Assembly: GCA_037126765.1 (NCBI GenBank)
Contig: JBBCBC010000033.1
Span: 5,966,085-6,030,084, forward strand
DNA length: 64,000 nt
Reading direction: 5' to 3'
DNA from: Stenogyne calaminthoides
Taxonomy: Eukaryota; Streptophyta; Magnoliopsida; Lamiales; Lamiaceae
Of the stretch, positions 21,844-35,094 are shown one piece after another (the stretch's first letter is position 1; the number at the start of each line of letters is the position of its first letter). The notes under the pieces were generated by a model. It was not told where the DNA came from. It worked only from the letters and a program-made list of their open reading frames with translations, and did no database searches. The translations under genes were made by a program, and so were the position numbers.

Positions 21844-23805
21844 TGTTGGGGATTATACTGAAAAGTATGCTTTTTACTTTGTATAAATAAAACTGAATTT
21901 CCGGACTTATTTCTTGAAATAAATTGTTTATCACCGATGCTTTAAATATGATTGAATGTTATATATATTTCTTCGCGATAACTGTTCAATAATTCGTGAC
22001 GTGTTACATCAGAGTTAATTTAGTGATACCCGATCACGATGATTAAATTAACAAGGTCCTTGTAACTATATAAGTACGCCATTCATGACCTAGATGGAAA
22101 TGAACAACCATCGCGAAAAGGTTGAGGTGTAAGGCTCGGGATTGGTTTGTCTTGACCAAGAGATTACACTAGTGCATGACCGACATCGTTGAATAGGACT
22201 CCACAGGAGGATAAATTCTTGAATCGAACAAGGAAGAATTAGACCTCGATTGGTTCGTTGTTTCTTAAACTTCGTCCCTTAAATAGGATCACGTGGGATC
22301 GGTAACTATTGCTTTGACTTATCATGGGTAGCTTAATCGGAGAGAGATTCAATACTTTTTATCTTGGGCAATATTATTGGTCACATGTGATTGCTAAGAT
22401 TTAATATTTAAGAATCGTGTGCAAAACGCTTGCTTGATTTGCCCCCTGGGAGGTTCATAAGTTTTATCATACCAAATCTTGCAAGTGGAATTAGTTTCCG
22501 GTATGGATAATAATGTTGAACCGTTCCTCGACCAAGGACAAAAGATATTAATTAACGGAAAGCTATTTCAGTGGCTTGATTTAATTAATGGACTAGATAA
22601 TCTTAAACACGGGAAATAATGACCGGGAGCCATATTGACTGTAATATGGGTTAAGATGGATAGTGCAATATTAATTATGTAGTGGGATTAATTAATATTT
22701 ATGGGCTTGAATAATATTGTGGCTCAATATTAGATATTCAAGGTCCATTAGAAGGTCCAATCTTAATTCTCCTAAAGGCCCCCTGAGTAACCCAACATAT
22801 AGTCCAATAACTGAAAAAGGTGATTAAAATAAAATAAATATTGTTGCTTAAATTTTCCTAATATTTCGAAAATTATGGATAAAGTTGGGAGAAAGATTTT
22901 CTTGAATTTTGTTATGGAATGAAGATATGTATTCTTGGAATGCAAGATTATCTCATTAAATTCAAGAAATCTCCCACTTGGTTATTCATAATGATATTTT
23001 CGAAAATTTTGAAATATAGTGGGCAAGAAAGATTTTCTTGATTTTCTTGAAAAGATATTATGGAAGATATGTATTTCTTGAAATACAAGAATATCTCATA
23101 AATTCAAGAAGATCTAAATCTTGGAATCTTGCACATAAATTTCGAAAATTCCATAATAATAGAGAAGGTGGGATTTTGTGGAATATTATAATTATGGGAA
23201 AAAGAATATAGGAGATATATTCAAGATTTCTTGGAGATCAAGAAAAGGTTTTCCCACATTATTTTATCACTAAATTTTCGTCCCCCTCTCCTCTATAAAT
23301 AGGGGATGAATGGTTCATTCCCTGTAACACACGAAAATTGGTTTTTCGGAAAAATATCAGCGTCGATAAAATATCAAATATTTTGTAACGTCGACAGATT
23401 GTATTTTTTTGAAAAAATGACAATTGTGAGTTGAGTACAATTCCATGTGCTGGAAATATTAGCAAATCCACATAAGTGGTGCAACAAAGTTTATTTTTTC
23501 CTTTTGTTAATTGTTCGCGAGTATCCTTCCACCGGATTGTCGAGCAAGGGCTAAGGGAATACTTGGGAAGTCCTTTTGGTTAGTCCGTCCGTCCGACCAA
23601 AGCCACTGCCATCCCGAGAGGCACGTTCACGTAAACCCGTAGATTCCGCATGCGTAGGTTTTACGTGGCTTTTATATGCATGATATGTTGTTGTAATTAT
23701 TATTTGAATTAATATAGGATTAATTAATGCTAGTAATAATTAATGAATTAAATTTGTATTTAAATATTCACCCCGAATAGATCTGTGCAAACTCATTCCC
23801 CAACA
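21844..23805 (+). repeat. Element B 3' LTR
   Basis: 1962 bp, nearly collinear with the 5' LTR over its second half. The first 600 bp differ mainly at CAG/CTG positions, where the 3' copy shows scrambled short replacements. TATA box at 23294-23301. Confidence 0.93.
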
Positions 23806-23810
23806 ATGAG

Positions 23811-26356
23811 ATGACTTCAGCTCTTTCCAGTTGTGTTGCTGCCTGTGCATCTTTCCTCATCCTTTTCTTGTCCAGTGTGATCTGGATGCCCGCAACAAAA
23901 TTCTCCACCTGATTTAGCCTGTCCTGAACATCAGCATCCTTATTCTCTCCCCCTTTTTGGTTCCCTCAAAAAGAGCCTTCAGCTCAGTACCGAGGTTTCC
24001 AATCTTGGTGGAAAGTTCTTGTTGAAGATTTTTCATAGCAGGGGATTCAGCTTCAGTTCCAGGCAGAGCTTGTCCGACAACAGTTAGCATGGATTCTTGT
24101 GCCGTATCTACGATTGTGCTGACTTTGTCGAACAACCCATCAAGTTTGTCAGCAGTAGATTTGACCTTTTTGTATGCAGCAGTGAGTTCTTCTTGCAGCT
24201 TGGTCATCTTGGTCATCTGCTCATTCATCAGCAAGGTGAACTGTTTATTCCTGCTTTCTTCAATCTCAGCCATCTTCCTTGTCATCTCCAGCATTTTATC
24301 AGCAGTTGTATCCCTGATATCTTCACTCATCCTCATGCAATGCTGGGATACAAACTCTCGTTCTGTGCGGATGGCTTTTTCGATTTGTCTCAGGACAAAG
24401 AAACTGACATCATCTCTGAACATATGAGTCATGTTCGCCCGGAAGGTGTTCTTAATGCACTTCATCAGATTCTCCTCAAAAGATGGAGAAGTTTGGAGAA
24501 TCTGCATGACCTGTCCTGCTGACGATGAGGGGCCTTCCACCTCCATCTCTTCGGCTTGACTTCCTCCAGCAGTTAGGTCGATGAAGTGTTCGGCTGATTG
24601 TGCCTCAGCTGATGGGGACTTTGCCGCATCTCCCTCACCAGCTTCATCGGCAGCTCTTCAGACTCCACAATCTGCTCAAATAACTCATCAATCTGAATTG
24701 GCCCTCCAGAATCAATCTCTTCTTCAACCATTCTCATCTGCTGCATAGCCCGACTGTACTTAACCATTTTGTGAGTTAGCTCTCTATGCATCAGAGTGTC
24801 TGACATCCCCAGCTTTCTGGTTATCAGTCCGGCGACAGCATCATCAGACAATAAGTCAGTAGCAGTCTCAACCTCAACAATCTTTTGCATCTCCAATTCA
24901 TGTCCAAGAAGGGACGAACTCCACCCTTCTGCTCTAGAACCGTCCCAAAATCTTCAAATTTCTTCAACCTGATATCTCTCCAGGTAAGAACATCAAGGAC
25001 TGTGTCTCTGGCTTCCTGCTTGACATTCAATTCTGGATATCTTTCATCCAGCATCTTCTCCAATCTTCTTCGAATAATATTTTCAGTGAAGGAAAAGATT
25101 TCAGGTTCTGGCTCAACTTCAGGAGAGATTGGTGGAGAAAAGGTAACAATCGTCAAGGGCTCAGGATCAGAAATTGGAGCTCTGGATGAAATGACTGGTT
25201 GATCAGATGCAGCTGATGTTGTTCTTTGCTGGGTCTCAGATCGAGCAACAGCTGGAGCAGCAGTAGACTTTGACCCCTGACCTGCACCCCTTGTAGGTAG
25301 CTTGCTGATGGGCACATTGTCACCATCCGAGTCAGATGACTCATTAACCAGACCTAGTCCCTTGGACTTCCCTTTTTCAGCAACATGTACACTTGGTGCA
25401 GATTTTATCTTCTTTGCTGTCGGTTCCTTCAGAATAATCCATTTCTTAGGCTTTCGGGAACCAGTTTTCCTCTTCTGTCCTACTGCCCCCTTCTTCTTGA
25501 CTTCAGTAGCTGGTTTAACAGCAACTTCAACATCGTCATCAGCTAGACCAGGAAGAGCTTTATCCAAGATAAGAATCTTCTTGTATGAAAGAACATATGG
25601 AATCATTTCGTCATCGCTCCATTCCCTGCCCTTCATCAGATCAATCAGGATCAGGGTGAATTTGAGCAGCATTGTGATCTTGGCTGCAAGGGCAATCTTT
25701 CCTCCTTTCTCAACAAACTTGGCTGATTCCTCCAGCAATCTCCTCTTCAGAAAACCCAACAATTCAATAATTACTTTATCTATTATTGCATTAATTATTC
25801 TAGCTTTCTCCTGGGAAACTGCATCCAAGCTATATGAAATCCCTGCGATCACTTTCTGCACAATATCGAACAACAATCGATATTTTCTTCGAAGCATAGG
25901 TTTCTTGAAGCCCTTAGTGTGATGAGAATCAGCAGGGCGAAGAAGATTCTTGATAACACCACTCTCTTCCGTGGCACGATATGCATCAGGCATAATTCCG
26001 TCCTCTGGTGCCGGAAGTCGGAAAATCCGGTAAAGGTCATCGTCAGTAATTTCCAAATGTTCGCCTTGAACTTCGGAATACAGGACACCTTCATGTTCTC
26101 TCAAATTATAGAGGAATTAAAGAGAACCATCGAGAATAATTGAGTCGGCACTCACGGAGCAATACGTCTTCAATCCGTACTCTCTTAGAAGCTTTAAAAT
26201 TTCAAGTGATTCAGGATCGGTCGTCGTCCTAAAATCCACACATCTGTCCTCAACAACTTCGTCAGCAAAGTCCCTAAAAAATGGATCTTCAGGTTCCTGT
26301 GTGTTTTGAGAAGAAGAGTGAGCGGTCTCTGCAACTTGTCTAACCTTTGGTGCCAT
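23811..26356 (-). pseudogene. Element C env-like frame, main part
   Basis: Starts at ATG 26356 (MAPKVRQVAETAHSSSQNTQ). A stop near 26117 is followed at once by the 24824-26104 frame: REHEGVLYSEVQGEHLEITDDDLYRIFRLP, an alpha-helical region, a Lys-rich putative nuclear-localisation-like stretch (KKKGAVGQKRKTGSRKPKKW) and a Pro/Glu-rich tail. Frameshifts near 24890 and 24550 lead to the final coiled-coil-rich piece (MTRKMAEIEESRNKQFTLLM and KVKSTADKLDGLFDKVST). The N-terminal half resembles the so-called putative plant transposon protein family. Position after pol in a Sirevirus makes it the env-like/additional frame; function unknown. Element B interrupts it at 23810. Confidence 0.7.
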
Positions 26357-27188
26357 TTCTGAAAAAAATATTCTCAGTAATCATGGAGAAATATGCAAAT
26401 AGATATATATGTATATATGTAAACCAAAAGCGAGTAAGAACAACAAAAAAAAATCAATTACCAAATCTCAATCAAATTTTGAAGAAGGTATAGATAAAAC
26501 GATTTGGGATAAAATTTTGCAAAGTAATTTGAGTTAGAACTTGAGAGTTAAGTGCAGAGAGATAGATGAAGTTTTGTAAAGTGATGAAGTGGGAAGGTTT
26601 TCGGAATTATAATCGAGAGGGAAAAACGCAATCATTTTGAAATCCGGTAACCAAAACGACGTCTAATCGAGATCAACGATGTATATGAGGCGGTTTTAAA
26701 AAGGTAATGATCGTGCGGTCAAGGAAAACATAGGCCACAGCTTTTTAATTTTAAAAAGCGTAATAAATGCATTTAATACAAAAGCCTCGCGTCCGCATTT
26801 AATGAAAAGTCAGTATGACGTCATTTATGAAAAACATAAAGTAACGAGAGATAAGAAAGGCGTATCTGATTGACTGATATTGTAATCAGTCAATTACCAC
26901 AAATGTAGAATCATGTTCCTCCTTTCTGATTTTCAGTAGTTGAACTTAAATTACCCTCTAATCCTTAGTTCTTTCCCAACAGATGTTTGACTCATTTAAT
27001 TCCATTATGTTCTGACTTTTATTAGTTGAAGTTCCTTCATCAGCTGTCCTTTGTTTCTGATCAGTACTCAACTGATCTTACCTGATCAGATGAGATTCCC
27101 CCTCCATCCGACCTTCTTTCTCCTATCAATTTCTTAACCAACTGGTATTTGAGATTAAACCGCCAAAATACTCTGGGGCCTCATCTCC
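26357..27188 (-). other. Spacer between pol and env-like frame of element C
   Basis: About 830 bp with no supportable frame, AT-rich next to the env-like start. Sireviruses typically have such a spacer; no splice acceptor could be assigned with confidence. Confidence 0.5.
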
Positions 27189-28818
27189 TTAGTCCAGTAG
27201 TCCTAGCTCATTACATAGTTCTCTGAATCTGATTTCAGCTAGGGGCTTGGTTAATATATCAGCTCTTTGCTTATCAGTATGGATCTTTTCCATTCTGATG
27301 TTCTTCTTTTCTGCATGGTCTCTTATAAAGTGATGTCTGATATCCACATGCTTGCACCTCGTGTGCAGAACTGGATTCTGAGTGATAGCAATCGCACTAT
27401 TACTGTCACAGAAAATAGGCACATTGGTAGCAATTATGTTGTAATCCCTCAGCTGCTGACAAAGCCAGAGCAGTTGGGAGCAACAACTACCAGCAGCCAT
27501 ATATTCTGCCTCAGTAGTAGATGTGGCAACATATGTTTGTTTCTTAGAAAACCACAAGACCAGCTTGCTTCCCAAAAACTGACAAGTACCTGATGTAGAT
27601 TTCCTATCTATCCTACATCCTCCATAATCAGAATCAGAGTACCCACTAAGCTCTAGATTATCATCTGTTGGATACCATAAACCTAAGTTTACAGTACCCT
27701 TCAGATACCTAAGAATCCGCTTAGCTGCTTCCAGGTGGCTTTGCTTGGGATTAGCCTGAAATCTGGCACATACACCTACTGCAAAAGTTATATCTGGTCT
27801 GCTTGCAGTCAGGTATAATAATGATCCAATCAAAGCCCTATACTCTTTCTGATTAGTTTTCTTACCACCTTCATCTGGGTCCATCTTAAATGCAGTCAAC
27901 ATTGGAATTCTGGCTTCCTTCCAATTCTGAACTCCATACTTAGCCAACAAATTCCTTGTATATTTTGCCTGGCAGATGAATATTCTGGTGTGATCTTGCT
28001 TGACTTGAAGACCTAGAAAGTAGCTCATCTGACCCATCATGGACATCTCAAATTTCCCTTGCATCAGCTTACTTCTCACATAGCTTTTGATTGGGAGAAC
28101 CAAATATAATATCGTCGACATAGATCTGAACTAAGAGAATGTCTTCTCCATCTTCTATGCTGAACAAGGTCCGATCAATCAAGCCCTTGGTGAATCCATT
28201 CTCTATCAAGAACTGGGATAGTGTATCATACCAAGCTCTAGGAGCCTGTTTCAGTCCATAAAGAGCTTTTCTTAAACTGTAAACTTGGTTGCTCATTTCA
28301 AAGCCAGGAGGTTGTTCAACATAAACTTCCTCAGCTAGTACCCCGTTTAAGAATGCACTCTTTACATCCATCTGATACACAATAAATCCCCTATGAGCTG
28401 CATAGGCCAGAAACAGCCGAATGGCTTCCAGACGAGCGACTGGTGCAAAGGTTTCATCATAATCAATCCCTTCTGATTGTGAATATCCCTTAGCAACAAG
28501 TCTTGCCTTATTTATGGTTATTACATTGTGCTCATCCTTCTTGTTCTTGAATACCCACTTAGTTCCAATCACATCTTGGTGAGTTGGTCTGTCTACAAGT
28601 TCCCAAACTTGATTCCTCTCAAACTGCTCTAATTCTTCTTGCATAGCCAAAATCCAACTTACATCAGATAGAGCTTCTTCAACAGTGAGTGGTTCCTTCA
28701 AAGACAAATAACAACAATACATTGCATTTTCACCAATCTGATGTCTAGTTCTGACTCTATCAGATGGGTCTCCGATGATTAGATCAGTTGGATGACTGGT
28801 TATCCAGGTCCTTCTGTC
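27189..28818 (-). pseudogene. Element C reverse transcriptase and RNase H
   Basis: The frame 28069-28722 carries VWELVDRPTHQDVIGTKWVF, NKARLVAKGYSQSEGIDYDE, the conserved VYQMDVKSAFLNGVLAEEVY and the catalytic YVDDIIFGSP. A frameshift near 28075 leads to 27189-28121: GKFEMSMMGQMSYFLGLQ, then the RNase H with SGYSDSDYGGCRIDRKSTSG, TSTTEAEYMAAGSC and IFCDSNSAIAITQNP. The end RADILTKPLAEIRFRELCNELGLL is the standard pol C-terminus of Sireviruses. Apart from the single frameshift the region is well preserved, suggesting a fairly young copy. Confidence 0.9.
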
Positions 28819-30491
28819 CTAATTGTCATCTGTTTGGAGAACATCAACCTCTTCTGATAAAGATTCATCACTAGAGACTGGGAGAGGTACTTGAGTAGGA
28901 TCCACTGGGCATGGACATGTCTCAGCTGATGTTGGACTCATCATGTGCTGAAGTCTGTCCACCGGAACAACAGGTTTTCCCCCAGAACCAGATGGTTCAG
29001 TTGTTACTGTCTCAGCTGTACCAGCTTCTTCACTGACAGTTGTACTTACCTTGGGGTCTGACTGACCTGGTGAATCGTCAAGGTCAGGGTTAGGAACATA
29101 TACTGTGACGTATTTTGATTCCTTTCCTTTGAGCCTTAGCTGATCCATTTTATGTGCATCTGGTGCATCTGGTACCGTCTGTTCTGAGGCAGATTTCTCT
29201 TGATCAGATGATGACTCATCAAAGATCACATGAGGTGTTTCTTCCACAACTAGGGTTCGTCTATTGAAAACCCTAAATGCTTTGCTGGTTGAGGAATATC
29301 CTAAGAATATGCCCTCATCTGACTTGGCATCGAAGGTTCTCAACTGACTCTTCCCATTGTTGTGTATGAAACACTTGCACCTGAAAACATGGAAGTAAGA
29401 AACACGAGGTTTTCTGCCCTTCCAAAGTTCATAGGGTGTTTTGAAGTGAACCTTGGTCAGAGAGCATTTGTTCTGCGTGTGACATGTTGTATTGATAGCT
29501 TCTGCCCAGAAACGACTTTGAGTTGCATGCTCAGCTAACATGGTGCATGCAACTTCTTTAAGTGTTCTGTTTCTTCTTTCTGCTACGTCATTTTGTTGTG
29601 GTGTCCTTGCAGCTGATGTCTCATGTTGTATACCAAACTCAGAGCAAAAATCAGATATAAACTGGTTCAAGAATTTCGTACCTTTATCTGATCTGATTTT
29701 CACTATGCTAAGCCCTTCTCATTCTGAATCTTCTTGAGAAGTTCAGGTAACTTTGTTGTAGTTTCACTCTTCTTATACAAGAATACAACCCAGGTGAACT
29801 TGGAGTTCACTAGAGTGTATTTGCGTCTACTGAAACTAAGAGGCGTAACTGGTCCAAATAGATCCATATGGAACAGTTGCAACACTCTGATGTATGGAGG
29901 AGAAGGTATCCCTTTGAATGAAGCTTTTACTTGTTTTCCCTTCTGACATGCGGTACATGTCTGATCTTTAGAGAATACTTCATTCGGGAGACCTTCAACC
30001 AAGGACATCCTTGCTATCTTGTTAAGAGTTTTGAAGTTTAGATGACTCATTCTCTTGTGCCAGAGCCAACTAGAGCTCTTTGAACTCTTAACAATCAAGC
30101 ATGCATTTCTTGGACAACTGTCCCAATCTGTTGTATAAATCGTTCCTTTTCTGGAGCCAGTTAGCAAAATCTGTTGAGTCACTCGATTTCTGATTGTGCA
30201 TTGATCTGATGAGAACTCAACGCTAAATCCGTTATCGCAGAACTGTGATACAGATAACGGGTTGTGCCTTAAGCCATCAACGTATGAAACACCTGTAACA
30301 TGTACATCATCGTTCACTAAGGTTCCAACTCCTCTGGTTAAACCAAAGTTATCGTCTCCAAAGAGAACTCGTGGGCCTGGTTTCTCAATGTAGTTGCTGA
30401 GGAGATATTGACTTCCAGTCATGTGCCTTGAACATCCACTATCTATGTACCAGATAGTTGCTTGTACACCTCCTTTATTAGCCAGTCCCAC
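28819..30491 (-). pseudogene. Element C protease and integrase
   Basis: The 29703-30491 frame starts with a protease site WYIDSGCSRHMTGS (D-S-G intact). GAG-pre-integrase sequence WLWHKRMSHLNFKTLNKIA follows, with C-T-A-C completing the HHCC zinc finger, and then the integrase core (LFHMDLFGPVTPLSFSRRKY). One missing base near 29708 shifts the frame into 28819-29703: KIRSDKGTKFLN (second Asp) and PQQNDVAERRNRTLKE (Glu). The sequence then runs into a Ser/Thr/Pro-rich linker ending in a TAG at 28819; the same frame continues beyond it into RT. Confidence 0.9.
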
Positions 30492-30515
30492 TCGAGCCTG
30501 CGAGCAAATTAGATT

Positions 30516-33116
30516 TTAGGTACCCCAGTAGAATCCTGGGGGGTTAGAAGTACCTTTCGGGATCCACACAAATCTGGCACCTTTGTTGAACACAGAAGGC
30601 TTGATTTGTCTCCCATAAACATCTACATAATCATATGTTTCTTCATATGCAATCTGATCAGTATGATTATTAGTGTGAGCCTTGGATAAATCAGAAGACT
30701 TGAGATTTTTCATTGAAACTTATCTTCTTTTTAATCCAGTGGGGCTCAGGTGCAGCAGCCCTAGGTTTCTGATTGTAAGGGTAGGTACGACTTCTACCAT
30801 TAAAAGTTTCATATCTTTTTGGCATAGATGGTCTTAGTAGTTTACCATTAGCTTGCTTGTCAGGCAGCTTGGATTGAGTTGACTTCAGCTGATACTGTCC
30901 CTTACGAGATGGTCCAGACTGAGGCCTACTCTGCTGATTTGGCTGAGGTCTCTTCAGAAGAACAAGATTCTTCTGTTGATTCCTCGACTGGTGTCTGATC
31001 AGTTGGGGTCCATTTTTGTTTCCTTTCTGATCCGGCACTTGCCTTGCCTGGTCAGCTGATCCTTTTCCCTTATCTGATACAGATTTGGTTTTTCGTGTAT
31101 CTTGATCAGAAACTCATTTGGTTACACTTTTCTGATTTGAACCAGATGGGGCTTTTGAGGATCCAGAAGGGTTCTCATACCTAAATCCCTTCTTGTCAAT
31201 TGGCTTACGAAAATAGTTGTTCAGATCTTGAACAGTCTTAGAAGATTTTGTGAAAACCTCTATTTTCTTACGCAAATTGTCCTCAGATATTTTCAGATTC
31301 TCATGCAGTCGGAAGAGTTCATCAAACTTAGCCTGAAGGACTTTGAGTTCTCCAGCTTGTCTTTCATTAGAAGCCAACTGTTCCTTAATCATCTTTTCCT
31401 GATCAGTAGTACTAACTTCCAGAACCTCCAGTTCTTTAGTCACCTTCTGAACAGTTTCAGCTGATCTTAGTTCAGCTGCTTTACTAACTTCAATATCCTT
31501 GACAAGCCGAATATTCTTAGCCCTTAGGTTATCGTTATCAACTTCCACTCGTGTATAAGTATCTATTGCATTAGAGAGATCATCAAGCAATTGGTCATTA
31601 TAGACCTGCAGGTTAATCTCTCCAGCAGATGTGCTAAGCACAACAGGTGTAGAACAGGAAACCACAGAAGGTTTAGAGATTACCTCAGACTGGCCAGTTT
31701 CTCTGGCCATCAGATAGATGTCGTCATCATATGAGAAGTTCAAATCATTGACATCGTCAGTTGTGGTAATCAGACAGAAACCTTCAACAGATGAATATCC
31801 AGAGTCATCTGATGGCAGATAAGAATCGTCAATTCTAGATGTGTCTGCAACCATGGCTTTTCTGTCTCGGTACCTTTGTTCTCTTCTGTTCCGTTTCTCT
31901 TCTCTTTCTTTGGGAGTCAGATCGGGGCAATCAGCACTGTAGTGACCTGATTTCTGACAGTTGTAGCAAACTCTTGAATCTCTAGAATTTCCTCTATTCG
32001 GTGAATCATTTCTTCGGTATGAACTGTCAGGTGACTTTCCATTCTATCTGTAATCAGATCCTCTTTATATCGATCTTTTATCTCATCTGCTCTCTCTGTG
32101 ATCCTCTGACCGATCATCTTTCCTTTCATCTCTGTGATCATCTTTTCGATCATTTCTTTTGTTGTCCCTATCATCTGAAGAACGATATCTCTCTTGTGAT
32201 CTGTCAGAAGATCTTCGATCTCTTCCTCTGCTTCGTCGATAATCATCATAGAACTTTCTGTACTTGCCCATCTGAACATTTGTTCGTTCAAGTTTCCTTG
32301 TTAGGAGTGCAATCTGTTTGGCCTGGCTGATGATGTTTCCAACTGGTTCCACGATTCGTGAACTGCTGCTAGTTGCCTGGAATGCAACAGATTTAATGAG
32401 TTTGCGGAGCTTCGGCGAGGACATCATCGATCCTTGTCCTCTCTCAATCAAAGTCGAACTCATGGGCTTTCAAACTGAAGATTAGATCATTTGGCTTCAT
32501 GGTAGCAATATCTTGACAGTCCTTAATCACGGTCACCTTGGTATCCCATTTCTTAGTCAACGATCTGAGAATCTTGTAGTTGATATCCTTGTTTGACATT
32601 ACTCGTTCAAGATCACGAAGTCGGTTGACTCCTCGTGTGATCCTTCCATCAAATTGATCAATTGTTTCATTCGGCAACATCTTAAGTTTCTCAAATTCAA
32701 CTAGCTCAGCTTGCAGTCTGCTGTCTTTGATCTGTTCATTTCCTCTGCAGATTTCAGCAAGCGTATCCCAGACTTCCTTAGCTGTCTTCAGGTACTTCAC
32801 TTTCTCTCTTGTAGTAGCATCCACAGTTTTCATGATGAGGTGTCTAGCAACAAAGATATCAGATTAGACAATTTCCTCTCATCTGCATCCATCGAGAGAG
32901 GACTCTTTTCGATTCTTGCTCCAACGGTTGTCAGGGCTCTCGTCCCCGCTTCAAATTTGGGTTAAAGTGATAGATGATAATCGGTCCTATCTCAAGAATC
33001 TCATCCATTCTGTTACTGATCACTCCCAGATGATCTCTCATGTCTATGGACCAATCTGCATACTCATCAACAGAAAACAAGGGTAGATTATGATGCATAC
33101 CTGAAGTGTTATCCAT
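30516..33116 (-). pseudogene. Element C gag with zinc knuckle and coiled coil
   Basis: The likely start is ATG 33116 (MDNTSGMHHNLPLFSVDEYADW). The capsid part is in 32444-32833 (TAKEVWDTLAEICRGNEQIK, UBN2-type). The Arg/Asp/Ser-rich stretch at 32083-32463 precedes a complete CCHC knuckle C-Y-N-C-Q-K-S-G-H-Y-S-A-D-C at about 31926-31972. The frame 31114-31854 is a long Leu/Glu/Lys-rich coiled coil (KVTKELEVLEVSTTDQEKM). It is followed by Lys/Gln-rich sequence to 30516. Gag with a coiled coil after the knuckle is typical of Sireviruses. Four or five frame breaks. Confidence 0.85.
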
Positions 33117-33239
33117 GCTTGTGGTGATTTTGGAAGAATATGAGTTTTGAAAACGGTTATCAAAGATCAGTTCAAGTGACCACAAATGTTCTTCCTCAAG
33201 AACCAATGATATTCAAAGCCAGTGGTCGGAAGAACCACT

Positions 33240-33251
33240 GCTCTGATACCA
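33240..33251 (-). other. Primer binding site of element C
   Basis: Minus strand TGGTATCAGAGC, a perfect 12-base complement to the tRNA-iMet 3' end, two bases from the 5' LTR end ...CCTACA. Confidence 0.92.
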
Positions 33252-33253
33252 CT

Positions 33254-34598
33254 TGTAGGTCCCGAACGGGTTTCAGTGAGGGTTGAAGTCTAGAGGGGAG
33301 GGGTGAATAGACTTCAACACTTTTCGTGGATCAGATGTGATTTGCACGTATGTCCGATCGAGTGCGCGGTGGATCGGTTTGATCGATATCGACTTATCGA
33401 TTTGTCAAGCAAATCGGTTAAGGTCTATCGGTTTAACCGATGGTGCGAAAAGATTAGTTAACTTCGTGTGAAAACCGGTTTAAACAAATAAGGATTTCGA
33501 CCAAGAATGTTCGGGATCGGATGACAAGGGCGTCAAACTGATCAGATCAGTAGCTTGATGCTAATCTGATCCAGGTACAGAATATGCATGCAGATAACAA
33601 GAGTAGTGTGCAAGTAAGTGTAAAGCAATGTAAAGGCACACGGTTTATAGTGGTTCGGACAACTTGTCCTACGTCCACTCTTCCCTATCAGCAGGGGCAC
33701 CAACTTAACCAACTGGACTTAGATTATTGTGTTAGTCCAACACAGTACAACCAACAGATGTTTCACGAGTTCTCACTCAGTCAATCCCGAAAATCTGATC
33801 TAGAAACCCTAGATAGAAATCTTGCTATAACAAACTTAACATAACTTTTGTTTGGGTATAAGATTTGTGTTGTTCCAACTGGAATACTATCCTATCTTTT
33901 AAATAGCCTAAAGCTAGAGGATAAGTATTCTATGCTAAGAAATATGGGATGAACACTTAAGAATAAATCTTGAGTTTGTGTTCTTTATGCGAAAATCTCT
34001 TGAGAGCTTGAGTTTAAGTATTATTTCTGTAACCTTACTCAGAAGGTTGATCCCATATTTATAGGCCCAATTTTGAGTTAGCAGTTGGAGAGCAATATTG
34101 TCCTTTCTAGCCGTTTGACATCGATACACCATATCCTGCATTCGTCAGAACCGTACTTACGTGTCGACTTCCAAGTGGTTAACAAGTACACTTATTCGGC
34201 GCCTTGAAAAGCCATCAGATTAAACATTCTTCTGGTCTGAACCACTTTGTATACTTCAAGGATAAGATGATATGCTTATCACGGTTCTCACTTAGCCTTT
34301 ACTGATCTGTTGTCCATGAGATCAGTAGACTTGAGTCTTCTGATAAAGTTGTGTTAGTTGCAACCTATCGACTTTGCTGATGTCTTTATAGAGTAGATCT
34401 TCTGATGTGCTTCAGATCTTCTTTCTGATCTTTACTGCTTCATATTGAGTTCCCCTTCAATATGTGATCTAGTATATTTCTTCAGCTGTCTAACATGTTC
34501 AGCTGGTTTCCTATCCTTTTCATCAGTCGACTAACAGGTTCGACTGGTCCTATTACAACTGTTTTGGAACTTCCATCAAAACTACAAATTTCCCAACA
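33254..34598 (-). repeat. Element C 5' LTR
   Basis: 1345 bp. Minus-strand TATA box CTATAAATAT at 34055-34064. The patch at about 33355-33530 differs from the 3' LTR almost only at CAG/CTG sites (for example ATCAGTT to ATCGGTT and ACTGAT to ACCGAT); both sides of the patch agree well. Confidence 0.92.
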
Positions 34599-35094
34599 CC
34601 ACCCCCTCTATTTTGAAATAAAAACCATTTTTTCATTTCTTTTTCTTTCAAAGCAACACCCAATTCATCATATTATGAGAAAGAGATTACAAATTGGAAC
34701 GTAAATACAACACAGAATCTTCATAATGTATGTTTTCAGAAAATAATAACAACCCACAAGAAAATAGATTTTTTGTTCAGTTTTTAAGTTTTAAATTGAA
34801 GGTCTTCCCGACATCCGATCGCAAAATAGACAGAGGGGTTTTGCTCCCCTCGTCGAGAGCTTCGAGATGGCGCCGGTGGTGAGACCGGACGCACCCGGCG
34901 TGGCGGCGGCGGCGGAAAGGCCGAAGCTTGAGCTTCGATTTCCGGCGATGGTGGTTGTCGGATGAAGAAAAGGACGGTAGGTTCGTGACGTGCGTGGTGT
35001 GGGGGTCATTTTGGTGTATAGTTAGTTAGGTAGTGTGAGAAATATTCCGGTGATGGTGGTGGCACCACCACGTCGCCGGCGAATCGGGGGTGCG

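Larger units (their letters stand above)
14469..23805 (+). mobile_element. Element B: Ty1/copia retrotransposon nested in element C
   Basis: 9337-bp plus-strand element with two LTRs (14469-16426 and 21844-23805) and the perfect duplication ATGAG (14464-14468 and 23806-23810). The internal region has a corrupted tRNA-iMet priming site, a GC-rich leader, gag, protease, integrase, RT, RNase H and a polypurine tract. All coding parts carry stops or frameshifts. It is closest to element G, with which it shares a DTG-to-DTR protease change, premature stops, a 26-bp minisatellite and a duplicated U3 segment. It sits inside the env-like frame of element C. Confidence 0.95.
12208..34598 (-). mobile_element. 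Element C: Sirevirus-like Ty1/copia element with env-like 3' frame
   Basis: Minus-strand element with LTRs at 33254-34598 (5') and 12208-13621 (3'), flanked by the duplication CCACC (12203-12207 and 34599-34603). Without the inserted element B it is about 13.05 kb. Order: 5' LTR, tRNA-iMet priming site, gag with coiled coil and zinc knuckle, protease, integrase, RT, RNase H, a spacer of about 0.8 kb, a long env-like frame with coiled coil, polypurine tract, 3' LTR. The large size, coiled-coil gag and extra 3' frame are hallmarks of Sireviruses (SIRE1/Maximus clade). Frames carry only a moderate number of breaks. Confidence 0.88.

Noticed and set aside
25302..25922. 206-residue plus-strand frame in element C
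   Set aside because: Antisense to the better supported env-like frame; Ser/Ile/Phe-rich shadow without recognisable domain.
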